Counted from the first letter of the stretch, positions 17,062-27,523 are shown. The stretch: DNA of 64,000 bases from Bacteroidota bacterium (GCA_023459355.1 JAEWUM010000014.1:1-64000); one strand, 5' to 3'. Translations and numbers: made by a program. Notes: generated from the letters alone by a model not told the origin.

Positions 17062-18768
17062 TTATAAGTCTATACCGTATTTACTATATCCATATCCACC
17101 ACCTCCTGTGTAACCCTGACTTTTACCGTCTATAGTTTTTGAAATCCAAAAGGAATATATGTCACCACTTTCCATATAAAATTTAATTCTGATGTTTTTG
17201 CCTTTCAATCTGGATAAATTATCATAGTTAATCCATCTTATATTCTTTTTTGTGTTATCTCCGGTAAATTCAATACATTCATTTTTTGTGTATCCTGAGA
17301 GAGTTTTTCCATCAGCATCGAGAATCTCGACATGAAGATTTCCTTTTACATTTGCATTTATAAATAAATACTCTCCACTAAATTTGAAAGTTTCCGTTAT
17401 TAATTCACCGGTTCCGCTCATTGAAGCAAATCCGTCTCGGCGAAGAAACGCCAGACCGGTTGAAGTCACTTCTGCATTATTGGAATTTAGTTTTCGACCA
17501 CTCATATAGAAGTATAATTTATCTCCAACAATAATGGGTGAACCTACTGCAGTTTGTATATTACCATTATTCCACGAAGAACTGTTTTGATTAACAGGAC
17601 AAAACGGTAAGAAATCTTCTCTGTACCAACTCCAGCCATCACGACTAAAACCTAATAAAATTTGGTTTCGTTTTATGACATTATCTTTTGAGCAAACGTC
17701 ATTTTCGGGTCCAGACCAGACAGAAAACTGTCCCAACATAATGCTTTCGTATGCAATGGCGTCAAAGTTGTATATTGCAGGTTGTACGTTAGTGTATTTA
17801 TCATGTTTAGGTTCATTTGGCCACGGTCCAAACCAGAATCTTTGTAAATCTGCTTTTGCATTCTCAGTTCCTTTTAATGGATCTGCATTCTCGTAGTAAT
17901 CACGTGCCCGAATTAGATTGTCTGTGTCAACCCTTACATTATGCCGCATTGAATACACCCAAACACCACGAAAAGGATTGTGAAATACAGTAGACCTATC
18001 AGCTAACGCCCCCGATTCCTTTTCTTCACGCCACATTTTCCCGTCAGGTGAAGTAAAATAATGGTATTTCCAATTCCCGGCACCACCATAAACATTGAAC
18101 ATTTTAAATCTTTTTGAAAGATTTGTTTCAGTTTTGTCTATCCAGATGGTATTTGAATCTCTGTTTTTACCTTTGTGAACTATATTAGTTCCGTCTACTA
18201 ATCTCAAAGAAGGGCGATTCCAGTTTATTCCGTCAGTTGACTCTGCATAACATGTCACAAAATTTCCATCTCCATGTAAAGCGCCACCACCCAAGTACCA
18301 CATCTTAAACTTATTTTCAGTCTCATCAAACCAAACACCATCACTGAAAGGAGCTGCAAAACCACCACCTTTATTATTCATCATTTCCCATGCTGTTGTT
18401 GGTGAAAATACAGGGTTACCTTCGTAATATGTTGCCTGATACCATTTCCTGTCCAAAGTTGTGCTTTCAATTAAAAAATCATCTACAAACAACTGACGAC
18501 CTATGCTGATGTCAATGGTGTCCGGTTTGATTTGAAGATAGGATGGCGACATGCCTGTGAGAATACTCCCAGAGTACGAACTGTAAGGAGGCCATACAGA
18601 AGGCAATTCAATCCCGTTGTAAAGTTTTCTGGCGGTTGGGTCTGGACGGGAAGATTCTGTAGTGTCTTTTGTTTCGTTGCCTTTTGGCTCAGAGTCTAAA
18701 CCATTTCTTTCACAGCAACAGAATAGCATAATTGCACTTATTATTAAAATCATATTCCTTAATATCAT
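17062..18768 (-). CDS. Propeller glycosidase-like lipoprotein, paralogue 2
   Basis: 568 residues from ATG 18768 (the longer GTG start would overlap the upstream gene). The signal ends in a Cys-rich lipobox region (LFCCCERNG). The body matches the upstream gene product throughout: KLYNGIELPSVWPP, GRQLFVDDFLI, GVWFDETENKFKMWYLGG, IAYESIMLGQFSVWSGPENDVC. Asp-box-like motifs (STDGINW, SPDGKMW, SRDGWSW) point to a beta-propeller resembling GH32/GH43-type or sialidase-type enzymes. The C-terminal 130 residues look like a jelly-roll. I cannot name a CAZy family. Given the operon, it probably cleaves or binds a sialylated or related glycan. Confidence 0.65.
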   Translation of the reverse strand: MILRNMILIISAIMLFCCCERNGLDSEPKGNETKDTTESSRPDPTARKLYNGIELPSVWPPYSSYSGSILTGMSPSYLQIKPDTIDISIGRQLFVDDFLIESTTLDRKWYQATYYEGNPVFSPTTAWEMMNNKGGGFAAPFSDGVWFDETENKFKMWYLGGGALHGDGNFVTCYAESTDGINWNRPSLRLVDGTNIVHKGKNRDSNTIWIDKTETNLSKRFKMFNVYGGAGNWKYHYFTSPDGKMWREEKESGALADRSTVFHNPFRGVWVYSMRHNVRVDTDNLIRARDYYENADPLKGTENAKADLQRFWFGPWPNEPKHDKYTNVQPAIYNFDAIAYESIMLGQFSVWSGPENDVCSKDNVIKRNQILLGFSRDGWSWYREDFLPFCPVNQNSSSWNNGNIQTAVGSPIIVGDKLYFYMSGRKLNSNNAEVTSTGLAFLRRDGFASMSGTGELITETFKFSGEYLFINANVKGNLHVEILDADGKTLSGYTKNECIEFTGDNTKKNIRWINYDNLSRLKGKNIRIKFYMESGDIYSFWISKTIDGKSQGYTGGGGYGYSKYGIDL

Positions 18769-18779
18769 GGTTGATTGTT

Positions 18780-20480
18780 TTATAGGGGGATATCTTTGCC
18801 TGTACACGATAAACCAGGGCCACCTCCGGCCGTGTATCCGCGACTTTCACCTGTTTGCCATGGTGAAATCCAGAAGGCATAAAGGTCTCCTTTAGTCATA
18901 TAAAATTTAAATCGTATGATTCTTCCCGACAAATCTCTTAAATCAGGTTTGTTACGCCAGATGATATATTGTTTGGTGCTATTGGTGTTTTTCATAATCT
19001 GGCACTCTTTTTTAGAGTATCCTTCGATTACTTTGCCATTCTCATCGAGTACTTCTACATAAAGAGAACCTTTTGTTACATCAGCATTTACAAAAAGATA
19101 ACTTCCGTCGAAGATTAGTTTTTCAGTAATAAGGTAATTTTCATTTTTCTCTTTTGCCCGCATCGAAACAAATCCATCACGTCTGAGTGTTGCTAATCCA
19201 GTGGATGTGTAACTGTCCCACATGATATTGTTTAATCTGCGTCCACTGGCATAGAAGTATAGGCTGTCTCCTATTATTAGTGGAGTTCCATTGATAGATT
19301 GCACATTACCCCAATTCCATGCATTCTCACTTTCATTAACTGCTATGAAAGGAACGTGAGATGGCCGTGAAAAATGGAATCCATCACGAGAATATCCTAA
19401 TAAAATTTCATTTTTCTTTTGTATTCCTAAATTCTCACATATGTTATTTTCTGGTCCCTGCCACACTGAATACTGACCAAGAATCAAACTTTCATAGGCA
19501 ATACAGTCAAAATTGTAAATACCTGGATTTGTTTCAGGAAAGTTATGATGACGAGGTTCTTTGTCGTCAGGTGTAAACCAAAATACGATATTCTTGTCAG
19601 CAACTCCTTTTCGTATCCGATGTGCCATTGAAACAGCTGTCTCAGGATCTTTTGCTTCTAAGTAACTACGTGAACGGGATGATACGTTTGTGCTGTAACG
19701 CATACTCAAACACCAGACATCACGAAAAGGATTGTAGAATACTGAAGATCTGTCGTATAAGTCTCCTGACTGGGCAACACCCTCAGACCAATGTATACCA
19801 TCTGAAGAGTATTTTAAAATAAATTGCCATCTTCTATCCGTTGGCCGTCGCTCTACGTTAAACATTTTATAACGTCGGACTGGATTTTTTTCTGATTTAT
19901 CAAGCCATATTGTAGCAGCGTCACGATTACAGGTGTCCACGATATTTGTATTAGGATAAACATTTTGCATCGCTTTTGTCCAGTTTTTTCCATCTTTTGA
20001 TTCAGCGTAGCATGTGTAAAAAGATTGCTTATCCTGTTTGTGAATCAATCCTGCTCCCGCTAAATACCACATTTTAAAAATACTGTCTTTCTCGTCATAC
20101 CATATTCCATCGCTGAATGGCGATGCATAAGGAGCACCGTCAACTGTGTTTTCCCAAATTTTATCAGGTTCCAAAACAGGGTTTCCATGATAAAAAGCAG
20201 GTGTATGATATTCGTATATCATATTGGTTTCTGCAACAAGGAAACTATCTACAAATAGTTGACGACCAACATTAACAGGAATAACCTCTGGTTTTTTTTG
20301 CAAATAAGGAATATTCATTCTTTTTGCAACATCTGGTTCTTCATAACGGGGTGGCCATTGTTCAGGCAACTTTATTCCATTATATAATGTTTTCGTTGCG
20401 TTATCAGAACAATAAAGTTTTATTGATAAAAATACGGGAAGTATTATGAGGAAAGTTCCCAATAAACATAGTTTATTCAT
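18780..20480 (-). CDS. Propeller glycosidase-like secreted protein, paralogue 1
   Basis: 566 residues with an N-terminal signal sequence (MNKLCLLGTFLIILPVFLS). Clearly homologous to the next gene: TLYNGIKLPEQWPP, GRQLFVDSFLVAE, GIWYDEKDSIFKMWYLAG, IAYESLILGQYSVWQGPENNIC and the C-terminal YAFWISPWQTGESRGYTAGGG. Repeated Ser-x-Asp-Gly-x-x-Trp motifs (SKDGKNW, SSDGIHW, plus SRDGFHF) suggest a propeller. The conserved FVD and SDGIWYDE segments hold acidic residues that could be catalytic, as in GH32/43-like enzymes. A tandem duplication is the simplest origin of the pair. Signal peptidase type is unclear. The substrate is inferred only from the operon. Confidence 0.68.
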   Translation of the reverse strand: MNKLCLLGTFLIILPVFLSIKLYCSDNATKTLYNGIKLPEQWPPRYEEPDVAKRMNIPYLQKKPEVIPVNVGRQLFVDSFLVAETNMIYEYHTPAFYHGNPVLEPDKIWENTVDGAPYASPFSDGIWYDEKDSIFKMWYLAGAGLIHKQDKQSFYTCYAESKDGKNWTKAMQNVYPNTNIVDTCNRDAATIWLDKSEKNPVRRYKMFNVERRPTDRRWQFILKYSSDGIHWSEGVAQSGDLYDRSSVFYNPFRDVWCLSMRYSTNVSSRSRSYLEAKDPETAVSMAHRIRKGVADKNIVFWFTPDDKEPRHHNFPETNPGIYNFDCIAYESLILGQYSVWQGPENNICENLGIQKKNEILLGYSRDGFHFSRPSHVPFIAVNESENAWNWGNVQSINGTPLIIGDSLYFYASGRRLNNIMWDSYTSTGLATLRRDGFVSMRAKEKNENYLITEKLIFDGSYLFVNADVTKGSLYVEVLDENGKVIEGYSKKECQIMKNTNSTKQYIIWRNKPDLRDLSGRIIRFKFYMTKGDLYAFWISPWQTGESRGYTAGGGPGLSCTGKDIPL

Positions 20481-20502
20481 AATTTTCTTATATTACTGTT
20501 AA

Positions 20503-22206
20503 TTAGTATCCATGATTTTGTTCAGAAAGAGGATTCGACTCTATTTCATCAATTGGAATCGGAAGCCACTCGTGTTTATTAGGCGTGAATCCTTTATAGT
20601 CATTGTCAGAGATCAATTTTTTGAAATTAGGATCATTTAAAGTGAGCGTGTTGAAGCGTGACGTTAATTCTCCCCAACGTAGTAAGTCAAAAAAACGATG
20701 ACCTTCTAATGCAAACTCTAAAACACGCTCTTGTTTAATCTCTGACATTGTCACAGAACCTTTTGAAGAAAGATTTGCCCTTGAACGTACCTGATTGTAT
20801 GCTTCCAATGCCGTAATACTACCCTGACTACCTCCGTTAAGTAGGGCTTCTGCATACATCAGTAATACATCTGCATATCGAATATATCGCCAGTTTACAC
20901 CATGAGCACGAGGCTGATTATATATAAATTCTTTTGTCCCGGCTCCTACTCCGGTTATGTTATTCGGAGTATTATTGCGCATGGGCATTGTTAAGTCGAG
21001 TCCTTTAATAATTGCAGCTTTATATGGATGTGTACGGGTGTTGTTTACTGTCGTAAAATCACCGTTTGGATAGTATTGTTCAAACGTATAACCACCCGGA
21101 CCTTTTAACCTCTGTCCTGGGCGAAGTTTTATTTCAGGTCTTTGATCATTAAATATCAGTGTTGAGAACATCCTGATATCTGTGTAGCCATCTTTGTCTA
21201 AAGATGCTACAAATGCTTCGTACAACCAATTATGAACCACTCCTTCATATCCTACCCCGGTTCCAGGTAACATTAAACCCCGTGTGTCGAAAGCTAAACC
21301 TGATGTTGCAGTTCCCGGATTAAATGTAGTGTTTTCAACATCTCCCAAAAATTGTATTTCGAAGACAGACTCATCATTGTTTTCATGGTTGACGTCAAAG
21401 TTTTGAGCATAATCAGGCACTAAAGAATAGGTTCCGTACGTCCCTTTTATAACTTCATCAAACTCTTTTGCTGCTTCGGAATAGAATGTTTGAGGATTAT
21501 TTCCGTATAAAGGCTCTATGCCACTCCTGTAAAGATAGCATTTGCCCAACAGAGCCGAAGCCGAAGCAGCTGTTACACGTCCAGCGTTCTTACTTTCCCA
21601 ATAGCCTTTATGAGGTAAAAGTGTTTTTGCTGCTTTTAAATCTTCGCAGATAAAATCCCAGACAGCAGATGGATTTTCTACCGGTCGCACATAATCACTC
21701 GAGTTTAAAGGCATGTGTCTGATTGGAGAAACTTTTCTGTAGGATGCAAGTAAATGGAAGTGTGAAAATGCACGCCAAAAATAGGCCTCTCCTTTATATG
21801 CATTTTTTAATGTGTTATTCTCAAAATAGACATTGTCAATGTTTTCGATGATAAAACATGCTTGAGAAGCAGTGGAATATAAGAGACCAAAAGGTTGCAT
21901 TATGGTGTAAAAGCTCGAATTTAGTTCCGGGCCATACATGCCGGGTTTACCATAATCAGAATTACTTGAAGCTTCATCAGAACGGATGATCGATGTCTTA
22001 GACGCAGAAGCACCAAAACAACGTTGAGTTGAAACATATCCGTACATGGTCATTACGGCTGAATTAACCGCTTCGGGAGTTGTAAAGTATGCAGTCATAC
22101 TTGGTTGGTTAGGATTGATGGCTAGTTCATCAAAAGTTCCGTTACAACTATAGAAAGAAAGTGTAAAAGCTAATGATAAGATTGTCGCTTTAATCGTCTT
22201 TTTCAT
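20503..22206 (-). CDS. SusD/RagB-family glycan-binding lipoprotein
   Basis: 567-residue surface lipoprotein (Cys21 after SLAFTLSFYS) that caps a SusC channel and binds the imported glycan. SusD-family marks are the early NPNQPS segment, the TPR-like helices with AYKGEAYFWRAFSHFHLL (about residue 140), and the late RYADVLLMYAEALL followed by YNQVRSRA, ERVLEFALEGHRFFDLLRW and HEWLPIP. It starts 11 bases after susC ends... read in transcription order, and belongs to the same operon. Family is certain; ligand is inferred as a sialylated glycan or free sialic acid. Confidence 0.93.
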   Translation of the reverse strand: MKKTIKATILSLAFTLSFYSCNGTFDELAINPNQPSMTAYFTTPEAVNSAVMTMYGYVSTQRCFGASASKTSIIRSDEASSNSDYGKPGMYGPELNSSFYTIMQPFGLLYSTASQACFIIENIDNVYFENNTLKNAYKGEAYFWRAFSHFHLLASYRKVSPIRHMPLNSSDYVRPVENPSAVWDFICEDLKAAKTLLPHKGYWESKNAGRVTAASASALLGKCYLYRSGIEPLYGNNPQTFYSEAAKEFDEVIKGTYGTYSLVPDYAQNFDVNHENNDESVFEIQFLGDVENTTFNPGTATSGLAFDTRGLMLPGTGVGYEGVVHNWLYEAFVASLDKDGYTDIRMFSTLIFNDQRPEIKLRPGQRLKGPGGYTFEQYYPNGDFTTVNNTRTHPYKAAIIKGLDLTMPMRNNTPNNITGVGAGTKEFIYNQPRAHGVNWRYIRYADVLLMYAEALLNGGSQGSITALEAYNQVRSRANLSSKGSVTMSEIKQERVLEFALEGHRFFDLLRWGELTSRFNTLTLNDPNFKKLISDNDYKGFTPNKHEWLPIPIDEIESNPLSEQNHGY

Positions 22207-22217
22207 GATTTTATAAA

Positions 22218-25202
22218 TTAAAATGTAAGATTAATACCTGCTGAATAAACTCTTGCATTAGGATACGAATTTAGGTCAATGCCTCTGGAGAAAAGTACAT
22301 TTGAGCTCACTTCGGGGTCGTAGCCAGAATAGTTTGTAAGTGTGAGTGCGTTTTGAACACCGACATATATGCGTAGTTTTTCAATAAGGATGTTTTTTGA
22401 AATTCTTTCTGGAAGAGTGTAACCCAGCTGGATGTTTTTTAAACGCAGATAAGAACCATCTTCAATGTAAAACTCACTTGGTAAAGAATTACCTCCCTGT
22501 CCGTTTGTAACCTTTGCGATAGGGACTGTAGTATTTGGATTTTGGGGTGTCCATGATTTTAAAACTTCAGATACCATGTTGTTAGAATAATTGAAGTAGT
22601 ACTGATACCTCATTGCATTGAAAATCTCGTTTCCCTGAACGCCATTCATGAAAAGTGTTAAGTCGTAATCTTTATAGTTGATATTAAAGTTCAAACCAAA
22701 AGAATAATCAGGAATTGGATTGCCTAAGATATATTTGTCTTTAGCGGTAATCTGCTCATCTCCATCTTTGTCATTGAATGCAAAATTTCCATTATGATCG
22801 AATCCGTCTATCTTATAACCGTAAAAAGATCCTATCGGATGATCAGGCGTAGTGATAGAAGCTGCATCGTTGAATGACGAGGCAAAACCTCCTGCTGTGA
22901 TGGGTTGTACGTTTTCTCCAAGTGCAAGTACCTTGTTTTGTAATGTAGAAAGATTCCCTGTAATTTCAAAACCTAAATCGTTGTTAATTTGCTTGCGATA
23001 GATTAACATGAACTCGAGACCTTTATTTTCTACAGAAGCAGTGTTTACATAAGGTGTTTCTCTTGAAGTATTTATTTCGAAAATCTGACCTGATGATAAG
23101 TTTAAATTGATTGTTGCCAAAAGATCAATGTTTTTCTTGTAAAAATAGTTTGCCAGGAATTTGAGCTCGTTATTGAATAAGCCAATCTCGAAACCAAGGT
23201 TTGTCGTTTTTGATGTTTCCCATCTCAGGTTTTTGGATTTTAGATAAGCCGCACGTCCATCTACAAAGCGAACACCGCCAACCGTATACGAAATGGGGCC
23301 GAAAGCAATGTTGTCAAAATTGTAGGGTTCCAAAAAGTTGGCTCCAAGTTCTCCGTAAGACCCAGTAACCTTTAACGTGCTAACTACATTGTTTTTAAAC
23401 CAATCTTCTTTGGAAATATTCCAACCTCCTGATATCGCAGGGAAATAACCAACCCGGTTGTCTTTGTGAAATTTTGAAGATTCGTCTCTCCGAGCGCTTA
23501 TGGACAACAAGTAGCGCTCGTCATAATCATAATTTACACGCGTAAAAAACGATAGTAAAGCGAAGTTTCGTTCCGAAGCTGATATTTTACCATCAATTTC
23601 GCTAAACCCTACTATGTTTACATCTCCTAAGTCTTTAATAGTTGCGTATGACTGGACTCGATAGAATTCGCGCATCCAGCTATGCCCTAAGATTGCACTA
23701 AAGGTGTGTTTGTTAAATGTTTTGTCAAAGTTCAGTACATTGTCTAGTGTGTAATTTGCCAAAGTTCCTCTTGACTCGGAAAGTGAATTCCTAGGGTTGC
23801 CGTAATCGGTATCCGGAGATCCGTCTATATTCCATTTAGCATAATATACAGGAGCATGTGAGTATCCATGAGTGGCTGTGTAGTTTCCGCTGAAAGAAGA
23901 TGTTAATTTTAATCCATCCATGATGTTGATGCCGGCGCTAAAACCTCCCATGACGTCGAATGTACGAGTGTGTTGTTTTATTATGTATAAACCCGCAAAG
24001 GGATGGTTTTTTCGGGCATTTTCTGTCTCAATGTAATAGTCTGTACCCCAGGATGCATAGCGACCAAGTTCGTCGGTCAATGGTAAATTAGGCTGTGCAA
24101 TGTTAAAACTTGCAGTTGGTTTTTTATCCCTGTATACAACTGAAATGTTGTTTGAGAAATAAAAAACCCCTTTCTTAAAAGACGAATTTAGACGAGCATT
24201 ATATTTTTTGTAGCCGGAATTCAACGTTAGTCCGGTTTGGTCAAAATAGCCTAGGCTAGTGTTGAAAACACCGTTTTTGCCTCCCCCTGAAATGTTTGCA
24301 TCTATGTTGTGTATTGGCGCAAACTGCAACCATTCCCTGGCCCAATTTGTATTAACGGAAGGATTAGTTGGATTGATGTTTTCCGGTGCGGCTGCTAATC
24401 CGCTGTTTTCGGCAACCATGTTTGCAAAGCTACGCCATTCCTCAGCATTTAAAAAATCAGGAATATTAGTGACTTGCTGAACACTGTATGAGCTATTGAG
24501 AGTAACAACGGGTGTTCCCTCTTTTCCTTTTTTGGTTGTGATAAGCACAACCCCATTTGCAGCTCTTGATCCGTAAATAGCAGCAGATGCCCCATCTTTT
24601 AGAATCTCAATAGATTCGATGTCTGCCATGTTTACTGTAGATAGCCCACCATTTGCAAATACTCCGTCAATTATATACAAAGGTTCCGTCGATGTGAGCG
24701 AGGCTGCCCCTCGCACAACAATATTAACGTCTGCCCCGGCAATCCCAGCTGTTTGAACAACATCAACGCCAGCAGCTCTGCCTTGTAATGCTCCGGCTAT
24801 GTTAGACGAAATTTGCTTGTTGGTCTCTTTACTTGAGATTGATGCGACTGATGAGGTCATGGTTGAACGTTTTTGTAAACCATACCCTACAACAACTAAC
24901 TCATCAAGCAGTGCAACATCTTCACGCATAACTACATTGATAATTTCTTGTCCCTCGAGTTCAACTACCTGAGATTTATAGCCTACATAAGTAAAACTTA
25001 AGCTTGCAGTTGTGCTTACTTTGATGCTAAATCGGCCATTCAGGTCAGAAGTAGTCCCGTTGGAAGTGTTCGTTTCTAAAACGCTTGCCCCGATTATTGG
25101 CTCTCCTTTCAGGTCGGTTATAGTGCCTGAAACTGTTTTTGTTTGCGCTATAATGGATAGCGAAACAAGCAAGATCATAAATGCTGAAAATGATTTTTTC
25201 AT
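22218..25202 (-). CDS. SusC/RagA-family TonB-dependent outer-membrane transporter
   Basis: 994-residue TonB-dependent channel that imports oligosaccharides or sugars into the periplasm. Order of parts: signal peptide (about 1-19), carboxypeptidase-regulatory-like domain with GTITDLKGEPIIGASV (about 26-100), plug domain with YGLQKRSTMTSSVASI and the SusC hallmark LYIIDGVFANGG, then the beta-barrel ending in the aromatic-rich YSAGINLTF. The gene is the third of the operon and lies 10 bases after the epimerase. It forms a functional pair with the SusD protein downstream. Confidence 0.95.
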   Translation of the reverse strand: MKKSFSAFMILLVSLSIIAQTKTVSGTITDLKGEPIIGASVLETNTSNGTTSDLNGRFSIKVSTTASLSFTYVGYKSQVVELEGQEIINVVMREDVALLDELVVVGYGLQKRSTMTSSVASISSKETNKQISSNIAGALQGRAAGVDVVQTAGIAGADVNIVVRGAASLTSTEPLYIIDGVFANGGLSTVNMADIESIEILKDGASAAIYGSRAANGVVLITTKKGKEGTPVVTLNSSYSVQQVTNIPDFLNAEEWRSFANMVAENSGLAAAPENINPTNPSVNTNWAREWLQFAPIHNIDANISGGGKNGVFNTSLGYFDQTGLTLNSGYKKYNARLNSSFKKGVFYFSNNISVVYRDKKPTASFNIAQPNLPLTDELGRYASWGTDYYIETENARKNHPFAGLYIIKQHTRTFDVMGGFSAGINIMDGLKLTSSFSGNYTATHGYSHAPVYYAKWNIDGSPDTDYGNPRNSLSESRGTLANYTLDNVLNFDKTFNKHTFSAILGHSWMREFYRVQSYATIKDLGDVNIVGFSEIDGKISASERNFALLSFFTRVNYDYDERYLLSISARRDESSKFHKDNRVGYFPAISGGWNISKEDWFKNNVVSTLKVTGSYGELGANFLEPYNFDNIAFGPISYTVGGVRFVDGRAAYLKSKNLRWETSKTTNLGFEIGLFNNELKFLANYFYKKNIDLLATINLNLSSGQIFEINTSRETPYVNTASVENKGLEFMLIYRKQINNDLGFEITGNLSTLQNKVLALGENVQPITAGGFASSFNDAASITTPDHPIGSFYGYKIDGFDHNGNFAFNDKDGDEQITAKDKYILGNPIPDYSFGLNFNINYKDYDLTLFMNGVQGNEIFNAMRYQYYFNYSNNMVSEVLKSWTPQNPNTTVPIAKVTNGQGGNSLPSEFYIEDGSYLRLKNIQLGYTLPERISKNILIEKLRIYVGVQNALTLTNYSGYDPEVSSNVLFSRGIDLNSYPNARVYSAGINLTF

Positions 25203-25212
25203 GGTTGTATAA

Positions 25213-26427
25213 TTAAAAACGATTGTTAGATATTACAGTATATTGATTTCTTTGAACTGATTTCTTACATAGAACATGTGATTTTATCAACATCCGGGGG
25301 ATGTGAAAAGGTCCTTTAAAAAGATTCCCTTTGGCCGGTTGTGATACAGTGCCGTCTCTGTGTAAATAACCGTACCATTCACCATGTTTATCGTCGGGGA
25401 AATGACTGTACATATAATTATGGATCATATTATGCATTTCCAGATACTTTTTGTTTCCGGTGGCTTCATAGGCATACAGGGTCGCGATGATGGCTTCTGT
25501 CTGTGGCCACCAAAACTTCATGTCATGTGCGTAATACTGTGATGGTAGGTTTTTGCAATCCCTGAAGTTGATTATTCCTCCGTATTCTTTGTCCCATCCC
25601 CATTCCCAGGACCAGTCTAATATGGTGATTCCGGTTTGAATTAATTCAGGATCCCAGTTCCGGTATTTTGCTTCTTCAAGGATGAACCATGCTGTCTCAA
25701 TACTATGGCCCGGGTTGATCATCCTTCCCATATTTGTATCGATAAATTCTCCGTTTAGACCTACAGTTTCAAGTACCGCGTTAAATTCGGTTTTCATAAA
25801 ATCTTTTTGTATTTCAGCAATCGACTCGTCAATTTGCCGGGTTAACACCTCATCTTCTATTGTTTCCCGAATTCGTGAGGCTGTGTTGATCAAAATCATT
25901 GACAATGAATGCCCTTTCATTTGCAAGTGTTCGCTGTATTTTGGAGTGAGCACTCCGGGAGTATTTTTACAATACAGAATTCGTTTAAATAAATCAAGGG
26001 CTTTTTCTGCATAAGCGTAATCTCCGGAAGCTTTGGCATATTCCGACATGGCAATTGCAGCAAATGATTCGGAAAATAAATAACGTCTTTTACGTAGTGG
26101 AATGCCCGATGCGGAAACTTCAAAAAACATCCTTCCATCATTATCAAAACAGTGTTTCTCTATAAAATCAATGGCAGATTTTGATGCAGATAACCAGACA
26201 GGATTTCTCTGAATCTGATTGTATGCGTATGAAAATGTAAAAGCTGCTCTTCCCTGAAACCATACTGATTTAGTTGTATCCATAAGGCTGCCATCTCTGT
26301 TGAGGCAAGTGTAAAAACCGCCGTGAACTTTATCCAATCCGTATTCTAACCAGAAAGGCAGGATGTTTTCTACCAGGTCATCATAATATTTTTTCGAACA
26401 ACGTTCTAAATATGCTATATTTTCCAT
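25213..26427 (-). CDS. AGE-family epimerase (N-acylglucosamine 2-epimerase, NanE-like)
   Basis: 404-residue alpha/alpha-barrel enzyme that most likely converts ManNAc to GlcNAc. Family marks are the N-terminal WLEYGLDKVHGGFY, the middle SLSMILINTASRIRE, NPGHSIETAW (catalytic His region) and FWWPQTEAI, with GEWYGYLHRDG near the C terminus. This is the RnBP-type epimerase that replaces the usual NanE in Bacteroides fragilis (nanLET). It directly follows the lyase that makes ManNAc, which supports this reaction. The ATG at 26427 was preferred to an ATG at 26466 or a far TTG because it gives the usual family N terminus. Confidence 0.88.
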   Translation of the reverse strand: MENIAYLERCSKKYYDDLVENILPFWLEYGLDKVHGGFYTCLNRDGSLMDTTKSVWFQGRAAFTFSYAYNQIQRNPVWLSASKSAIDFIEKHCFDNDGRMFFEVSASGIPLRKRRYLFSESFAAIAMSEYAKASGDYAYAEKALDLFKRILYCKNTPGVLTPKYSEHLQMKGHSLSMILINTASRIRETIEDEVLTRQIDESIAEIQKDFMKTEFNAVLETVGLNGEFIDTNMGRMINPGHSIETAWFILEEAKYRNWDPELIQTGITILDWSWEWGWDKEYGGIINFRDCKNLPSQYYAHDMKFWWPQTEAIIATLYAYEATGNKKYLEMHNMIHNYMYSHFPDDKHGEWYGYLHRDGTVSQPAKGNLFKGPFHIPRMLIKSHVLCKKSVQRNQYTVISNNRF

Positions 26428-26563
26428 GTTTGTGTTTTGTAAAGTATAATGCCGGAGCAAAGACATTGAAAGTGAAGTAGGGGTATTTGTTTCCGATACT
26501 TTATTGTTCAAACAGTCTGTTGCCAGAATTTATATTGAAATCGGGGGTGTTGTTTTTGTGTTT

Positions 26564-27481
26564 TTATAATTTGTTGCAACGTTCAAAAAAACGAATAGCC
26601 TCGAGTTCTTTTTTCATTGAAAGCTCTTCCTCGTCTGTCATGTTCTGAAAAGGTGTTCTGTTTTTTCCCAGGTCTAAGCCTATGAGTTTCATGATGCGTT
26701 TTCCGCCGACAATATTGCCCCTGTAATTGCAGATTACATTGATGACTTCCTGAGCAAAGTTCTGCCGCTCTCTTGCCAGTTCAATGTCTCCGGCTTTCCA
26801 TGCTTCGATGATGCCGACTAATTCTCGACCGTTATAATTTGTTGTTCCTCCGATTCCTCCCTGAGCGCCTCCCATGGCTAATGCCGGAAGGATGGTTTCA
26901 TCCTGACCGTGGAGCATATCAAATTTGCCATTGGCATACATCCGGCATTGGTTGTATTCGTACAGACTTTCGTAGGTGTATTTAATGCCTGCAAAATTGG
27001 GAATTCTTCCATCAACAGTTTTTAAAAAAGGTAACATCGGGAGGAACACTCCACTAAGAGCCGGGATGTGATAAAAATAGAAAGGCAGTTGAGGAGCTCC
27101 ACAAGCAATTTCTTCACAGTATTTTACTAATTCTTCCACTCTGCCGGCTTTGGGGAACGGACTTGCCATGGCTCCTGTTCCCCATGCGCCAATTTCCTGT
27201 GCGTGTTTTGCCAGATTATGACTCATCCTGACGCAGGTACTCCCCACATGAACGATAACTTTGAAATTATCAGGAGATGCTTCAACCCAACTTTCAGCTA
27301 TTTTTTTACGTTCATCCTCGGTTAACATGTAACCTTCGCCTGACGAACCGTTGATAAACACACCTTGAATGCCATTTTTTTGTAACATTGCGGCATATCT
27401 TGAAATTGGTTCCGTGTTTATTTCTCCATTTTCGTAGAACGGTGTAAATGGTGCGTTGATAAGTCCGCTTATTTTTTCCAT
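26564..27481 (-). CDS. nanA: N-acetylneuraminate lyase
   Basis: Class I aldolase of the DapA/NanA family, splitting sialic acid to pyruvate and ManNAc. The 305 residues show the carboxylate-binding GSSGEG at 45-50, YFYHIPALSG (Tyr near 138) and the Schiff-base Lys167 in AGIKYTYES; these positions match E. coli NanA closely. DHDPS is the main alternative, but the next gene being an AGE epimerase and a YhcH gene later in the operon favour NanA. It is the first gene of the operon, with a -7 box at 27524-27531 and a divergent ROK regulator. Confidence 0.88.
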   Translation of the reverse strand: MEKISGLINAPFTPFYENGEINTEPISRYAAMLQKNGIQGVFINGSSGEGYMLTEDERKKIAESWVEASPDNFKVIVHVGSTCVRMSHNLAKHAQEIGAWGTGAMASPFPKAGRVEELVKYCEEIACGAPQLPFYFYHIPALSGVFLPMLPFLKTVDGRIPNFAGIKYTYESLYEYNQCRMYANGKFDMLHGQDETILPALAMGGAQGGIGGTTNYNGRELVGIIEAWKAGDIELARERQNFAQEVINVICNYRGNIVGGKRIMKLIGLDLGKNRTPFQNMTDEEELSMKKELEAIRFFERCNKL

Positions 27482-27523
27482 ATTCTTAAATTGTATTTTT
27501 CTGTTTGAATTTTAATAACGCTG

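Noticed and set aside
26564..27481. Dihydrodipicolinate synthase (dapA) as identity of the lyase gene
   Set aside because: The fold family is shared, but the operon partners (AGE epimerase, YhcH, ROK regulator) and the positions of GSSGE and Lys167 favour NanA.
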